From Armillaria gallica (taxonomy: Eukaryota > Basidiomycota > Agaricomycetes > Agaricales > Physalacriaceae), in contig JBANDB010000007.1 in NCBI GenBank assembly GCA_037576215.1, forward strand, positions 961,001 to 1,025,000: a DNA stretch of 64,000 nt. Direction: 5' to 3'. The position numbers were made by a program, and so were the translations under genes. Shown piece after piece: positions 48,501 through 59,419 of the stretch (position 1 is its first letter; each line of letters opens with the position of its first letter). The notes under the pieces were generated by a model. The model did not search any database. It saw nothing but the letters and a program-made list of their open reading frames with translations, and was not told the origin of the DNA.

Positions 48501-49883
48501 CAGTCGTTGATATTGTCTCAGTGCGTTATAGAGGACTCTCTGCTCTTAATAGCACGGTAATAGTTTTGCAGCTACTATAACGCTCCTGCTTTGGATGGTG
48601 ATCTGATGGGTCGTGGTATGTTGTACAACTGACTCTGGTTCGCTCACGCTGAGGTATACGTTTAGCCTATCCCAATCTCCATCAAACCATTCCTTGTGTG
48701 TTATTTGTGCACCACAGCTGGGCGAGAGAACTAACTGATTCCGATCACAGCCGTATATAATTTGTCAAATGCGTGAGCGGAACCCGCAATCTATGATCTC
48801 CGAAAGTCCTCATCCTTGAAAATGCCACAGTCTCACTCCCTGCGCTTTACACGATGGAGATGGAAATGTTGTGGTATGTAGATCTGATGTTTTATACTAA
48901 AGGCTAATGGAAACGTAGATTATGAGCCGCGCAAAAGACAACTATGCAGTAGAAGCCTTCATGAGAACTGTAACGACGGAGATGGGCTCGTCTGCCGCAC
49001 TCGTCCCTGCACCAATGACCGTAGCTGAGACTAGAGACTATGGTGTTCGTCGTACTTTGAGCCAAGCGTGGGGAATCGGTCGGGCTATTGCTATGTGCCG
49101 GCAAAAGAAGTGCGTCGCCTTAATTCCTCCTCAACCACAGGCAGACCTGATACTTATCATCTGGCTCGATCAGTGATTTGAAGAGTGTGCCAGATGAAAT
49201 TTTGAAGCTGCAGAACGGCAAGCTCTTGTTTATCGGGAAGATTGTTGATGTTTCTCGGGTTTGTTTCTCTATCTACATTCGTGTTCAAATTCCTCATGAG
49301 CATCTGTAGGAAGTTCGGGCAGGTTTCACTTGGGGAGAAGTGAAGATCGCGCGACTGGGCGAAGATGAACTAGAAGACAGCTCCGCTAGCACACTGAGTA
49401 TGGACCATGGCCCTGATGACCATATGATTATTCCGTTCCAGAACGAGAACTTGGTCGTCTATATTGAGAAGCCCGACGGCACGCGCAGCGTATGTCGATC
49501 CAATGCTCCAATTTCCATTTCTGATTATCTAAACATATAGGTTGCTGCTATCGTACCGGACCTCATCAGCGTGTTAGACTCCCAGAGCGGCTCCCACTTG
49601 GGCACACAGATGTGTAGGTCACGGTCCGTCGGTCCGAGAACCGTCGTTGATATTCTTCTTTAGATTCTTATGGGTTGCGGGTAACTGTGATAGTCATGGC
49701 GGGATCGCCACTCTGGCAAAGCGAGAAAGGACTCAAGAGCGGTGGTCCTGCCGCGTTCGGGTAAGTTCGGTAGTCAGTTTATTGCGGAATCGCCATTGAC
49801 CAATGCCTAGGTTTGATCACCGATACTTCCCGGTTGGAGAGTACAAGACCCCCATGTCGGTTATCGAGGAGTATAAACGATAA
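45544..49883 (+). CDS. Hydantoinase/oxoprolinase (HyuA-like) fused to DUF917
   Basis: Twenty-seven exons give 983 residues: 45544..45571, 45622..45818, 45871..45966, 46023..46096, 46147..46247, 46297..46395, 46449..46588, 46639..46870, 46920..46938, 46990..47092, 47143..47301, 47352..47458, 47510..47717, 47785..48016, 48080..48114, 48175..48410, 48473..48520, 48572..48615, 48666..48695, 48751..48772, 48831..48873, 48919..49109, 49174..49258, 49310..49489, 49541..49613, 49664..49760 and 49811..49883. Residues 1 to about 560 are HyuA-like with two ATPase-fold loops, VDVGGTNTD at the start and VDVGGTTTDVG near 296. Residues from about 585 are DUF917 (EGCGVLGTGGGGSPYPSYL, DGDLMGRAYP). The family opens cyclic imide or lactam rings using ATP; the substrate here is unknown. 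It is probably cytosolic. The first intron is GC-AG. Confidence 0.95.
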
Positions 49884-50060
49884 GAAGTTATAACAATTAC
49901 TATGTGGATTTTCTCGGCCGTCCACTCTTGCAGACACTGTCAGAAAAGACACCGAGGTATAGATATTAGTCAAGACGAAAGAGCCAGGTACATATGGAAA
50001 CCACAGGGTCAAAAGCGCATATACTTTTGAGAGATCGTGACTTGAAATCTAATTATCCCA

Positions 50061-51292
50061 TCAAACTTCCTCGTCTGTTGACCTGTCTTCCTCCTTCTCC
50101 CCGTTATTGGCGCGGGAGTGTAACTGTGAGGTTCCTAGATGCGTCGCAGTGCCGCTTTCTGCGCAGACAGGTGGATTACCAAAGTTCATGGAACTCAAAG
50201 GTAGCGTATTGAGGGTGGTCTTCCACGCTCGACCCTCCGCCAAGCGATATATAATAAGGTATGCTGCGATTTGCTTTTACCCAAGGGTGCTGAATGTTAG
50301 TAACAAGTCATTGCTTTAGATGAATGGTAAGACATACCTGAGTCGATGAAGCGACGCCCAGGAATATCTGATTAGTCGGATGGCCCACGGCATAGGTGAT
50401 TAGGAACAAAATAGCAAAAACTGAGTAGAGCGGAGCAGACTCGACGACGATGGTAGCGAGTGAGACATAATGACGGGCGTGCTCGGGTGGAAGACTCGTA
50501 AGGAGTCTACGGCGGTACATGTAAAGTCGGAGAATAATGAGAATGGTAAGCATGATGTTCACGCCGAGAGATATCGCATAATATGATTCCCCGTAGGCAA
50601 GAGGCAGGGCACTGTAAAAAGAGAGTCCGGGCTGGCTGGACTGCAGTGTCCACAACGTCCCCATTACTATACGACAGAAGATGAACGCGGATGTGATAAT
50701 TGGATAATAGCAAGACATACCAAAGGAAGCCAAGAGTGTTATAGCAGGAAAGGCGGTTACGATATATGCCACGACCTGACCGGATGCCGTCCAGATAACC
50801 CAGCATCGCCACAGCTATGTTAGGGGTAAATAACATCGTCAGGAATCAGGAGAGCGTGTTGACCCACCACTAGTATATCAGACAAAAACGTCAGAACAAA
50901 GAGTGTCGCGTAGAATATGACGTTCACGGCCAGGTTTTGAGTGTCGAGGAAGAATTTCCATGGTCCCCCTGGGTAGTTGCGGTTGTCGATGTATATCATT
51001 TGCACCGTATTGGCCTGAACTCCGACGAAGATAGTCTCAATGGACAAAAGCAATGTGATGTACGCGAGTAGGAAGAGAGAGATTGGATTTTGCTTTCGGC
51101 GCTTCCAAAGGAATAATGCGCAGGATACATAGAGCACGGCTTGGACTCCTGGAGTTATTGTCAGTATTATGGAGAGGTGTCGACAAGAAAATAGGTTTTA
51201 CCGAAGCCTAATCCAACAACAACATCCCCCGCCAAGAAGTAGCGCTCGAGCATGATAGTTTCGTACGGTTCATCGGGACCATAGTAAGGCAT
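50061..51292 (-). CDS. Seven-helix membrane protein of a basidiomycete-expanded family
   Basis: Four exons (51292..51202, 51148..50868, 50814..50338, 50273..50061) encode 353 residues. The start MPYYGPDEPYETIMLERYF is followed by hydrophobic helices: LAGDVVVGLGFGVQAVLYVS, ISLFLLAYITLLLSIETIFV, VNVIFYATLFVLTF, LWRCWVIWTASGQVVAYIV, YYAISLGVNIMLTILIILRL and APLYSVFAILFLITYAV. The tail is hydrophilic and acidic. The layout resembles the many orphan 7TM proteins of Agaricomycetes; ligand and signalling are unknown. The last intron uses a downstream AAG acceptor because the first AG lies only six bases past the CTAAC branch site. An upstream GTG is in frame but ATG 51292 fits family starts better. 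It is convergent with the hydantoinase gene, 177 bases apart. Confidence 0.85.
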
Positions 51293-52181
51293 CGTGTTCA
51301 AAGGGAGGGGTTGGAGTTTCGTGCTGTTTGAGCCTGCTTCCTTGTACAGGTCCTTATATGTATCTCGCAAGGACTCGGAGCCTTTGGACACAGGAAGTAC
51401 CGACGATCATCTTGGAAGAACGTCAAGAACTATATTGTCTTGATTTATGCAGTGATCGAAAAGTCACGAGCTCATGCAAAATATCTCAATAGGAGTCCTA
51501 GGATGCCAGGACCTTTGAACGTGTTTTGGAGGCCTGGAGAAACGTCAAACATTCAGGGAAGTCAGCACATGCTCTTAACGTGTATTAGGGCGATACAAAC
51601 GGTGTTTGACAGAACACATCATCCTTCGTGATACTTACCAACCATTTAAATATCGACAGAATGTGAGAATATCAACGAGACCCGTGTTCGAGGATCTTCC
51701 GTCAATTGCAACAGGATTAGAACAGATGATGTATTGATGTTCACATGTTCACTTGCTAAAGATCGCCGTTGTTAGTGGAACACTGAGCCTGCTTCTCCAT
51801 TCGCAGAATGCCTGCCGATTCTCATGGAATGGAATGGAGACAGATGGAGATGTCACTTAGACCTGATGATCAGATGTCGGAGGACTTCTGTACTTCTGTA
51901 AGTACCGGCTGCGCATAGGCTGAGCCCGCATCGCTAGGTAGGCACATCATGCCTAGTAAAGGGAGGTAGGGTCGTCGCAAAAACGTAAAGATTGAAAAAT
52001 GAAGTGATATTGATATTGGTCTAGGGATCGGCATGAAGGCTCAGTTTTGCGGTCCTGAACTGTTGTCATCATGCAGTTAATATATTAATTCCATTAGGGT
52101 ATCCTGGCTGTGAAAATATAGCCTATTTTCCTGTATAGACCAGCCTGCTTTTGTCACAATCGACAATATCCCTCTTGTTCG
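51293..52181. other. Gap between the 7TM gene and the DyP gene
   Basis: Both neighbours are on the minus strand. The left part should hold the 7TM promoter and the right part the DyP 3' UTR. A near-palindromic run of TGGAATGG and GGAGATGG words lies around 51820-51850. No gene is seen. Confidence 0.5.
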
Positions 52182-54130
52182 TTAGGCAGCAATGGTATTC
52201 AAGAGAGCGGAGATGGAAGGCGAGAAGAAATACTCGCCGCCCCGCGACACCACGAAATCTGAATCAAGTACTATTAGCCAAAACAGCGCTCACTTTCAAG
52301 TGAACACCCACCGTTCTGCAATGTGATAGCACGTTTAGGATCTTTTGGATCTAGACCAGTAATCGAACGACTTCTTGAAGAGGGATCGGTTCCCGCGGAA
52401 CCGATAATAGCATCCACACCGGTTCCAGGCATGAAGAAGCTACAGAACATTTAGACCAATACAGAGAGAGAGAGCAAACGACCCACTTTGCGTTGTTGAT
52501 CCAAACCTGCTGCAAAAAGCGGAAGCCCATATTTATGTTAGATTGGTATGCAACTGTCATAGCATCAATCACTCAGCGCTCATTCACACGAAAGCATTCG
52601 AACGAACCAAATGCAAGGCCGCGTTCTAGAGAGGTACTCGTCTTATTGGACTGTGATTCTTCAGGTGTTACTGTAAACATTCTATAAGCTATCCCGCTTT
52701 ACCCAACAAAAAGGATCTAACCTTCCGGTCCATAGGGAATACCAGCGCGAATGATATGGTTGGCAGGATCCTCTGGCGTGAAATCGGCTCGAGGGTGAAC
52801 CTTCCTGGTGTGGGCAGCAAATGGACAACGAATCTGGTCATTGCTGCTTTCACCGTCATGGTGATAGGTAAAGTTGTTGTTCCTCATAGGATCTGACGCC
52901 AGCGTAGGGTCATCGAACAAGGGCGCAAGATCGATGGGAGCTCCCTGTAATCAACTGTCATTTTACTGATGAATATCTTCTCGGACGATATACATACACT
53001 CTTCCATCTTCCAAGCATACGGGCGCCTAATAGGGCGGATCCTTCTTCGCGAGTGAGAGGAAGATCGGGCCCAGAAATCGGGTTGTCCAACAAAAATTTG
53101 TTGAACTCTGGTACCAACTGCTCCATCTGACGGAAAACCAAGAACGAGCCATCTTTAGCCCAGCGCGGACGAGGAATGATATCCCCTGCCTCAGCTAGTA
53201 GAATTTGTCCTGCGTTGACGGCTAGTTGGCCGGGCAAAGGCGACCTTGTAAAGCCCTTGACGGCGGGCTGACTGATACCATCCATGAACCCGAAATCTGA
53301 ATATGCATCCTCATCAACAATCATCCTGTATCTATAGATGAAAAAGACTTACGTTCGTGCCCTTCCTCAGTTCCAGGGCGGGCTGCGCCCTGAACGCGGT
53401 GTACCTCGCCAATAGAATCGCCTAATATCGACAAGATTTTCGACAGAGTCACATCTAGGTTTTCATTGGTGTCTGATGCAAGAAGGAAGACACCATGGAT
53501 ATATCTTCCCACAAATGATTGTACCCATTTGCTAGTTCCAGGGTCACCGATTGCGCCAGAATCGGCTTCCTGTCCTATAGCATAGAACGGATCGCCTAGA
53601 TTATCGATGACGTTTAGGGCAGTGAGTCCTGTGTGAGAAAAGGCGAGGTTGACAGCTGTTAGAGGCTGGGTAGTGACGTCCAATATCTCGGTCGTAGACG
53701 TGATGAGGGGATGGACATCCGAAGCCAGTTTACTTTTGAATTGAGCCGCGTTTTGAATACGAAAAAAGAAAAATAGTTCTTTCTTCTTCTTCATCCCCAC
53801 CCTGTGTAGAGCGTCAGTCAAGGGAACAAAAAAGATAGCTTGAATTGACTGACAAGATATCTGCCTGGATGTCCGTCAAGTTAAGACCAACGCTGGCTGC
53901 TGCCGAGAGAGCTTCTAGGGCAGTTGGTAGAACTGGTTGGGGTGCGAGGTCTATTGACGAACGTTAGTTGATGCACTGAAGAACATATAGAGTCACGTAC
54001 TATTCAATATAGACGTCGTCCGGGCGAATTGTCGGCGACGAGGCGGGCCCAGAGTACTGGGGCTACCAGCGGCATTAAAGACCAAGGAAAGTAGTATAAG
54101 GGAGGCGGAGATTGTGCTGGAAGTCTTCAT
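52182..54130 (-). CDS. Secreted dye-decolorizing peroxidase (DyP)
   Basis: Nine exons (54130..54001, 53950..53854, 53801..53353, 53296..52998, 52944..52722, 52670..52608, 52553..52487, 52439..52312, 52258..52182) encode 510 residues. A signal peptide (TISASLILLSLVFNAAG) and an Arg-rich propeptide-like stretch precede the mature enzyme. Heme-peroxidase features of the DyP family are present: the GxxDG motif at 228-232 with the catalytic Asp231, proximal-ligand candidate His388 (NHIIRAGIPYGP), CPFAAHTRK, and distal-side Arg416 in LERGLAF. DyPs use hydrogen peroxide to oxidise bulky dyes and phenolics and help white-rot and litter fungi attack lignin-like material. All introns are GT-AG. Three dead copies of this gene lie within 11 kb on both sides. 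Confidence 0.95.
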
Positions 54131-54784
54131 GTTAGATACCAGTGGGAATGGACACGAAGCACACGACGAACGCGTCTGCTCTCTTTTAACGAAATATATG
54201 AAACCGGAGAGGAGTACGTGGCTCCTCGTTATTGCTCTTCCTTCTCTTGAAGTCTCACTTGAGAATTCTTCAGTCGATCTTCAGTGAGACGTAAAAAGAA
54301 AGCACATGCTTACTACATAGCCATCTCCGAGCAAGAGGGAGGGCTGATTAAGTTATGGAGAACTGAGCGAAGCTATCCCTACGGCTCACTGCCCCCCGAC
54401 TCCAAGATTAAAGAAGTTTCCAAATTCTATTCTGCGAGAGAAGATACTGATTTCCTCTCAAGTCGTGACGCGTTTAGCATCCGCGGGATCGGAAGGCGAG
54501 CTTCAAGCCCGGAGTCTGCCTGAGTCTACCTTCGATTTGACCACGCGTGCACGGTTACCTCGCAACATTCACACTTCTAATCCTCTTCAGTGGATTCTTG
54601 CCGAAGGATCTCATCATAAAGGTTTGCATTCAATTTCTCGAGCGAAATACCTGAATGTGTCGCAAAGAAATCAGAACTTCTTCCCCTCCAGATCGATTCA
54701 GATGTGAGACGTACTTTGAAGACGAGTACTCCAGCTTTTGTCACACAATCGCGAGAGACATTTTCGAAGTTATGTACAGCCGCT
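54131..54784. other. DyP promoter side, no gene
   Basis: ATATAT at about 54193, roughly 65 bases upstream of the DyP ATG on its strand, could serve as a TATA element. Otherwise no feature is visible. Confidence 0.4.
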
Positions 54785-55005
54785 AGATCGGATCGACGAG
54801 CCTTGTCTAGGGCAGAAATATCATCGGGATCCTGGATGTAGTCATGTAGATCTCGATGTTTCAAACTTACAAACTTCGGTTATGTTGGAAATACGAAGTA
54901 CGGCTTTGCTGGATCCGAGGTCGATAGTCCTTGACAGCGCAGAGAGCCGAGTGGCAAGGCAAACAAGTTCGGCCCGGGTACCGTAAAATTACATTCCCAC
55001 GCCAC
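54785..55005. repeat. Degenerate repeat family, copy B
   Basis: It shares the GATCGACGAGCC, GATCTCGATGTT and TATGTTGGAAAT words with copies A and C. With copy C it also shares a GGCCCGGGTxCCGT-ATTCCCACGCC block at its right end. The minus strand gives broken protein-like pieces (DDISALDKARRSDLAAVHNF) with stops. Confidence 0.6.
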
Positions 55006-56288
55006 AAGCGCTTACTTTCCTTTGCTTTCTGACTGAGACTCCCTTCACTTGGTCTCATGGCGGCGCACAGGAAACGAGGAACCCTCAGTCAAGACGTGTA
55101 CCTTGACATCTTCTGCAAGGAGGCATTCTCATCAGCCCACAAACGGCTTTCGAAGGGGTTTCAAGGCTCGAAAATAGGCCGGATGCTCGTGGTATGGAGA
55201 ACCATCGACCTACGGGTCAGCCGTTTGTGGTACTTGCTGCAGAGAACATGATTCTATTTGGTGCGCCGGGTTCGGGATTCGTGGACAGGAATGCCCTAGA
55301 GGCCGTCGATCAACTTGTCAACCAACCTTGGACATGAATCAAAGTTACGTACCAGTCACCCAAACTGCCGTCGTCGTCGAGGCTAACGATGCGGGCAATC
55401 GCGAAGGATAGTGGGAGATCGTCGCAGTCGAGAGGAACGGCTGTTCGTCGCTTACAAACAATCTTGGCCTTTCCCTTCCGTCATCACTCGACGCGTCTTT
55501 TTCTACGGTTTGCCGTTGCATAGCTTTCGACGATACAACCGCAGCGCCGAGCTTCTGTCTTTATTTCGGTGAATTCATCGACATCATACTTCCCCACTCC
55601 CTGAAGATCTTCGTCATCAATGCATCGGCGGCGATAGCTGTTGGGAGTCTCGATACGGGCCAGGTCTATCTTGCTGATATCCGTTCCAGGTCTTCTCGTC
55701 TACCAGATTCTCTATACCACGCAACCTCCCTTCCGTGCTATTCTGTTTCTTCATGGAGGAGTACTCTATGCGTCGACGGGCCTCATCTCGCTCATTGATA
55801 GACGATTAGATTATTAACGAGGTACCTTCTTCGTGAAACTTTTGCACTTAAAAACGACACTGTCAGATGTGCAGGGGTTTTTATGACATCCTAACCCTTC
55901 CTTGTGTTCCTCGTACACGCTTAGTGCGGCGAAAGTCCTCTAGACTGCGTTTTGGAGGCAAAAGTGGTTTAGGAGCATCGATTTTGAATTTAAATCTACT
56001 GCCTGTTATCTACATCATAATAGTTGTCTTATCATAGAACAAGTGAATGATATGTACTTCTAATTCGCGAGTATAAACTCGTATCCTCGACGATATTCAC
56101 ACCGAGCATGTTTCGTCAGTATCTTCATCATCGTCAGTCAGAGAATCGAGCAACCCCAGTATGCCATCGGAATCCATCTCAATCTGCAACGTCACGGAAG
56201 CACGTCGAGGCCAATTCGACATCACGTCCACGCTGGATTCTTCACTCAAATCAGCAATATACGTTGTACAGAAAAACAAGGGCCTCAC
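55006..56288. other. Eroded sequence, no intact gene
   Basis: A plus-strand reading near 55195-55340 (FVVLAAENMILFGAPGSGF) looks like former coding sequence but ends quickly and has no recognised family. The rest holds short frames only. Confidence 0.35.
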
Positions 56289-57013
56289 TCACTCAATTTC
56301 ACGGATCCGAATATCCAAGCCGCACGCATATACAAGGCAGGTATACGTCGGGGGGTATCCAGTGCAAAGCCTGCTGAGGAAATCGACCGTGGAGGGATGA
56401 GAAAGCTCACATCGATGAAGTAATAGAAGCTTCAAGTTGATCTGTAGGCCGAAGATGCACAGCTAAGATAAAAAGCAAAGTGATCAAGAAGTGAGCAAGT
56501 GCGCAACCGTACAACCTGCCTGTATTCCGTAATCGGCGCGCCGTCGATGCCATCGTAAGTAGTAGGGTTGGCGTTGAGGGCGGGTAGACGAAATCTGCAA
56601 AGAAAGCGATGTGTCAGCTAGAAGAAGCCTTATAGTATAGGGCACGCATACCTCACACAGTATTTTCTCTGCCCATGAGCAGGCGACACGAATTCAAGCG
56701 CTAGAAAGCTCACGTATGGTCTTATCGCCTGCCATCGGGTCGAATCGATGACGCACTCGGCGGCCTGCAAAGACAGTAGCTTTCCGTACACCACACGAAA
56801 ATAATTTAGTCGTGGTGAATGATGCTATTCTTGAAGCCCAAGGTTAGAGGATTTCATACTGGGAGCGCGGGATCTCGTGCTGCGGGGGCAGGCGTCTTCT
56901 GCAACAGCGCCAGGCTATGCCAACCCTCCCGTCAGTTCACATCATCCAAGAAAAACACGGAGAACATACCTGACACTATACCCTCCAAGGTCAGAATACC
57001 ATTCATAGCCCAT
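56289..57013 (-). CDS. Possible five-exon gene or relic, function unknown
   Basis: Exons 57013..56970, 56914..56860, 56764..56652, 56594..56516 and 56462..56289 keep one frame through four GT-AG introns (55, 95, 57 and 53 nt) and give 154 residues. Convincing stretches are LALLQKTPAPAARDPALP, WQAIRPYVSFLALEFVSPAH and FRLPALNANPTTYDGIDGAP, followed by LLLLHRCELSHPSTVDFLSR. No domain is recognised. The end may instead splice near 56352 and continue to a stop at 56097 with a Ser/Asp-rich tail (GILGLLDSLTDDDEDTDE). A different frame upstream (57138-56967) is also protein-like, so the 5' part is unresolved and the whole may be a decayed F-box-type gene. Confidence 0.35.
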
Positions 57014-57545
57014 GCCCGTCGGCTTACAAACCTCTCTACCTTCCTCTGCACACCGTTCCTGTCCCGCGCCACTTCAAGTCCCATACATCCTCCTCTGTCC
57101 TGAATTGCTACGAATAAAAGGTCGATACTCGCTTTCAATGGTTCTGTAGTAAACTAGTTAGCAGGAATCAATAAAGCTCGTGACGAGGCTTGCCAGTTGA
57201 ACGATGAATTAAGTGCAGTCCCGTCGGTCTTGATAATCGCCCGCCATCACGGCCTATCAATGGCGCAGACAGCGTCAGCAAAGGAAACAGAATAGGGAGA
57301 TATCACGTACGCTACGTGAGCGGGTAGCATCCGTGGGATCAAAAGCCTGGGATATAACTCTGCGCGTCGTGCATTATCCGAACTTCTGGTACTCTTCTTG
57401 CAGCGGCTTATTGGGCTATCCATCCTTCACTTCCCCCAACGAAAGGTCCAAAGTCGCGGTGCAGAGCTTATTTCCTCATGCCTCAGCCTCAGATCGACTC
57501 ATAAGTCATACCCTGACAGGCTTCTAGTTACACCATCGTCAGTTC
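57014..57545. other. Eroded 5' flank, protein-like pieces
   Basis: The minus strand contains KASIDLLFVAIQDRGGC and, further up, IKTDGTALNSSFN, which read like exons of a former gene. I could not join them with standard splice sites. Confidence 0.35.
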
Positions 57546-57805
57546 TGAGCAAAAAGTATGTTAACGATCGACGAGCCTTTTCCGGGACTGAATGACCTAG
57601 GTGGATCTCGATATTGTCCATCAACGAACGCTAATGCTGGAAGCTTTACTCTCGTTATGTTGAGAATGAAAAGGACGATTTTGGTGGATCTGAGAATGTA
57701 GGTATTCCTGGCCCCTTGGTAGGCGTCCACTGAGAGGGAAGAAAAGAGGACGCGGAAGTTCGAAAGCGCGGCCCGGGTCCCGTGACACAATATTCCCACG
57801 CCGCA
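57546..57805. repeat. Degenerate repeat family, copy C
   Basis: This is the best preserved partner of copy A: GAGCAAAAAGTA, GATCGACGAGC, GGATCTCGAT, GCTGGAAGCTTTACTC, then TTGGTAGGCGTCCACTGAG. It continues on the right with the CCCGGGTCCCGTGA and ATTCCCACGCCGC block shared with copy B. The minus strand reads VKLPALAFVDGQYRD in place of copy A's VNLPALALVETSRST. Confidence 0.6.
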
Positions 57806-58452
57806 ATCGTGTTGGTTTCACTGGTGTCTCGAATGATACCGATATCTCGTTTTGCTTGACTTGACCTCACGTGGAACGGCGTACAGGAATCAGCGACCCC
57901 CCAGCTAAAGCATGTGCCTTGACATCGTCTGCAATACAAACGGTTGAAAATGGACCGCCAGTGATAGAATTCCTTGCGGCATTGACGACCAACCGTATGG
58001 GTACAAAGTTCTCAGTTTTGGGAGAGGTACCGTGTGGTCAATTCCTTGTCGTCACACTGTAGAAGACATTCCGCCGTGGCTAATTGGGCATCAGTTCAAG
58101 GAAGGAGCGCCGGCGAAAGCTGTTGGAAGAAGAGGGTACGTCTGTCCGACTACGAACATCGCAGTAGAAAGCTTATCGCAACGTCAAGGGATCTATAGCC
58201 CTGTATTTGCCACCATCTTGGACTGATAATAGCGTTTACTGTGTCAGGGATGATTTTAAATACACTTTCTTTTCACAGCTTGGTGCTTGCAGCGAAAAAT
58301 AATGAACGCTGACAACTGATTCTGTCATCAATTTATGGCGCTGCTTCTGGGATCGCTCGATGGATGTTATCCTTCTTTTTTGTCTATGGACAAATGGCCC
58401 GAATTTTGAAGAGCGAAGCACGTTGGCCTTCGCTTCACTGAGGGACGACTCT
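57806..58452. other. Continuation of repeat C flank, no intact gene
   Basis: The stretch near 57920 (TGTGCCTTGACATCGTCTGC) resembles 55098-55117 beside copy B (TGTACCTTGACATCTTCTGC), so the shared unit may extend this far. No gene is seen. Confidence 0.4.
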
Positions 58453-58499
58453 GAATTCGACACAGGTGTTTGTAATTTGAGATGAAACTGACGATACAG
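58453..58499 (-). pseudogene. Glutathione S-transferase exon fragment
   Basis: On the minus strand this reads IVSFISNYKHLCRIQ. It parallels the junction of intron and exon 2 in GST copy 2 at 40581-40628 (there IVSFILNYKHLRYRT), including the TCAG acceptor. The similarity covers only about 47 bases and stops abruptly on both sides. Confidence 0.6.
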
Positions 58500-59419
58500 A
58501 AAAGACCAGCCAACGCGCACCGTTTTCGCGTATGTTCGATGCCAGGGTTCTGCAATAACGTCGTACAGGGAGGACTTGACAAAGGGAATGGAAACACGCT
58601 CTATGGCGAGATCCTGTGTGTATGTGCCATTTTATAATTATTTAGCGCTTCTGACTTTCATCGTAGTCATCCCGCCGTAATATCTGGTCAGCCAAAATCT
58701 ATGTCACAACGCTCATCGACCCCGCTGGTTCAGAGTAGAAGATACGGTAATCTTCGGAAGAGACACGGTTGAAATGGAATGATGGCGATGATGTGCGCAG
58801 AGGTCCTTATTCTCAAGCCAACGTCCCGTCGGCCCTTGCATGAGCGATGACAGACCAGACCGGAAAACAAACACGAGCTATACTTCCTGCTTCCTGCTCG
58901 ACCACAAATTTACCCTGAGGAAGAAAAGAGGTCTGAGACTCGACTCTCGAGACTGTTTTCATCGTCCTAACGAGGTTTCCAGATCTCAGATCTGCAAGTT
59001 AACCGTTAGATGTGCGATGAGCTCAGCACTACTCTCGTTTTAAAGAAGGCTTATCCTCGTGAGTGTGGCTATCTTTCAACAGCTCTTATGTTTCCAAATT
59101 CCGTGTAGAATCAATATCTCGTACTTGGATGCACACAAGCTCTTCATTGGATCACGGTAGCAATTCTCGATGACTCCGACGATGATGAGAGCTGAGTTTC
59201 TTCTGCTCAAACGTTTACATGCTTTCTCACTACTCTCATTGTCGAGTCGTCCGGTAGGTGTAGACTATCCTGATATGTTCATTTTCTATATGATTTGTTT
59301 GATAGGAAATGACTATAATGTGCACTATATATTTTAACGAGTGATGCATGCAAAACTGCTTTTGAATACTTAGCACCGGATTCATCCTGTTCAAAAGATA
59401 TGATGGTCAATTATTCACA
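58500..59419. other. No gene recognised
   Basis: This region lies downstream of the HET-domain gene and holds only short frames. No RNA gene or repeat was identified. Confidence 0.4.
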
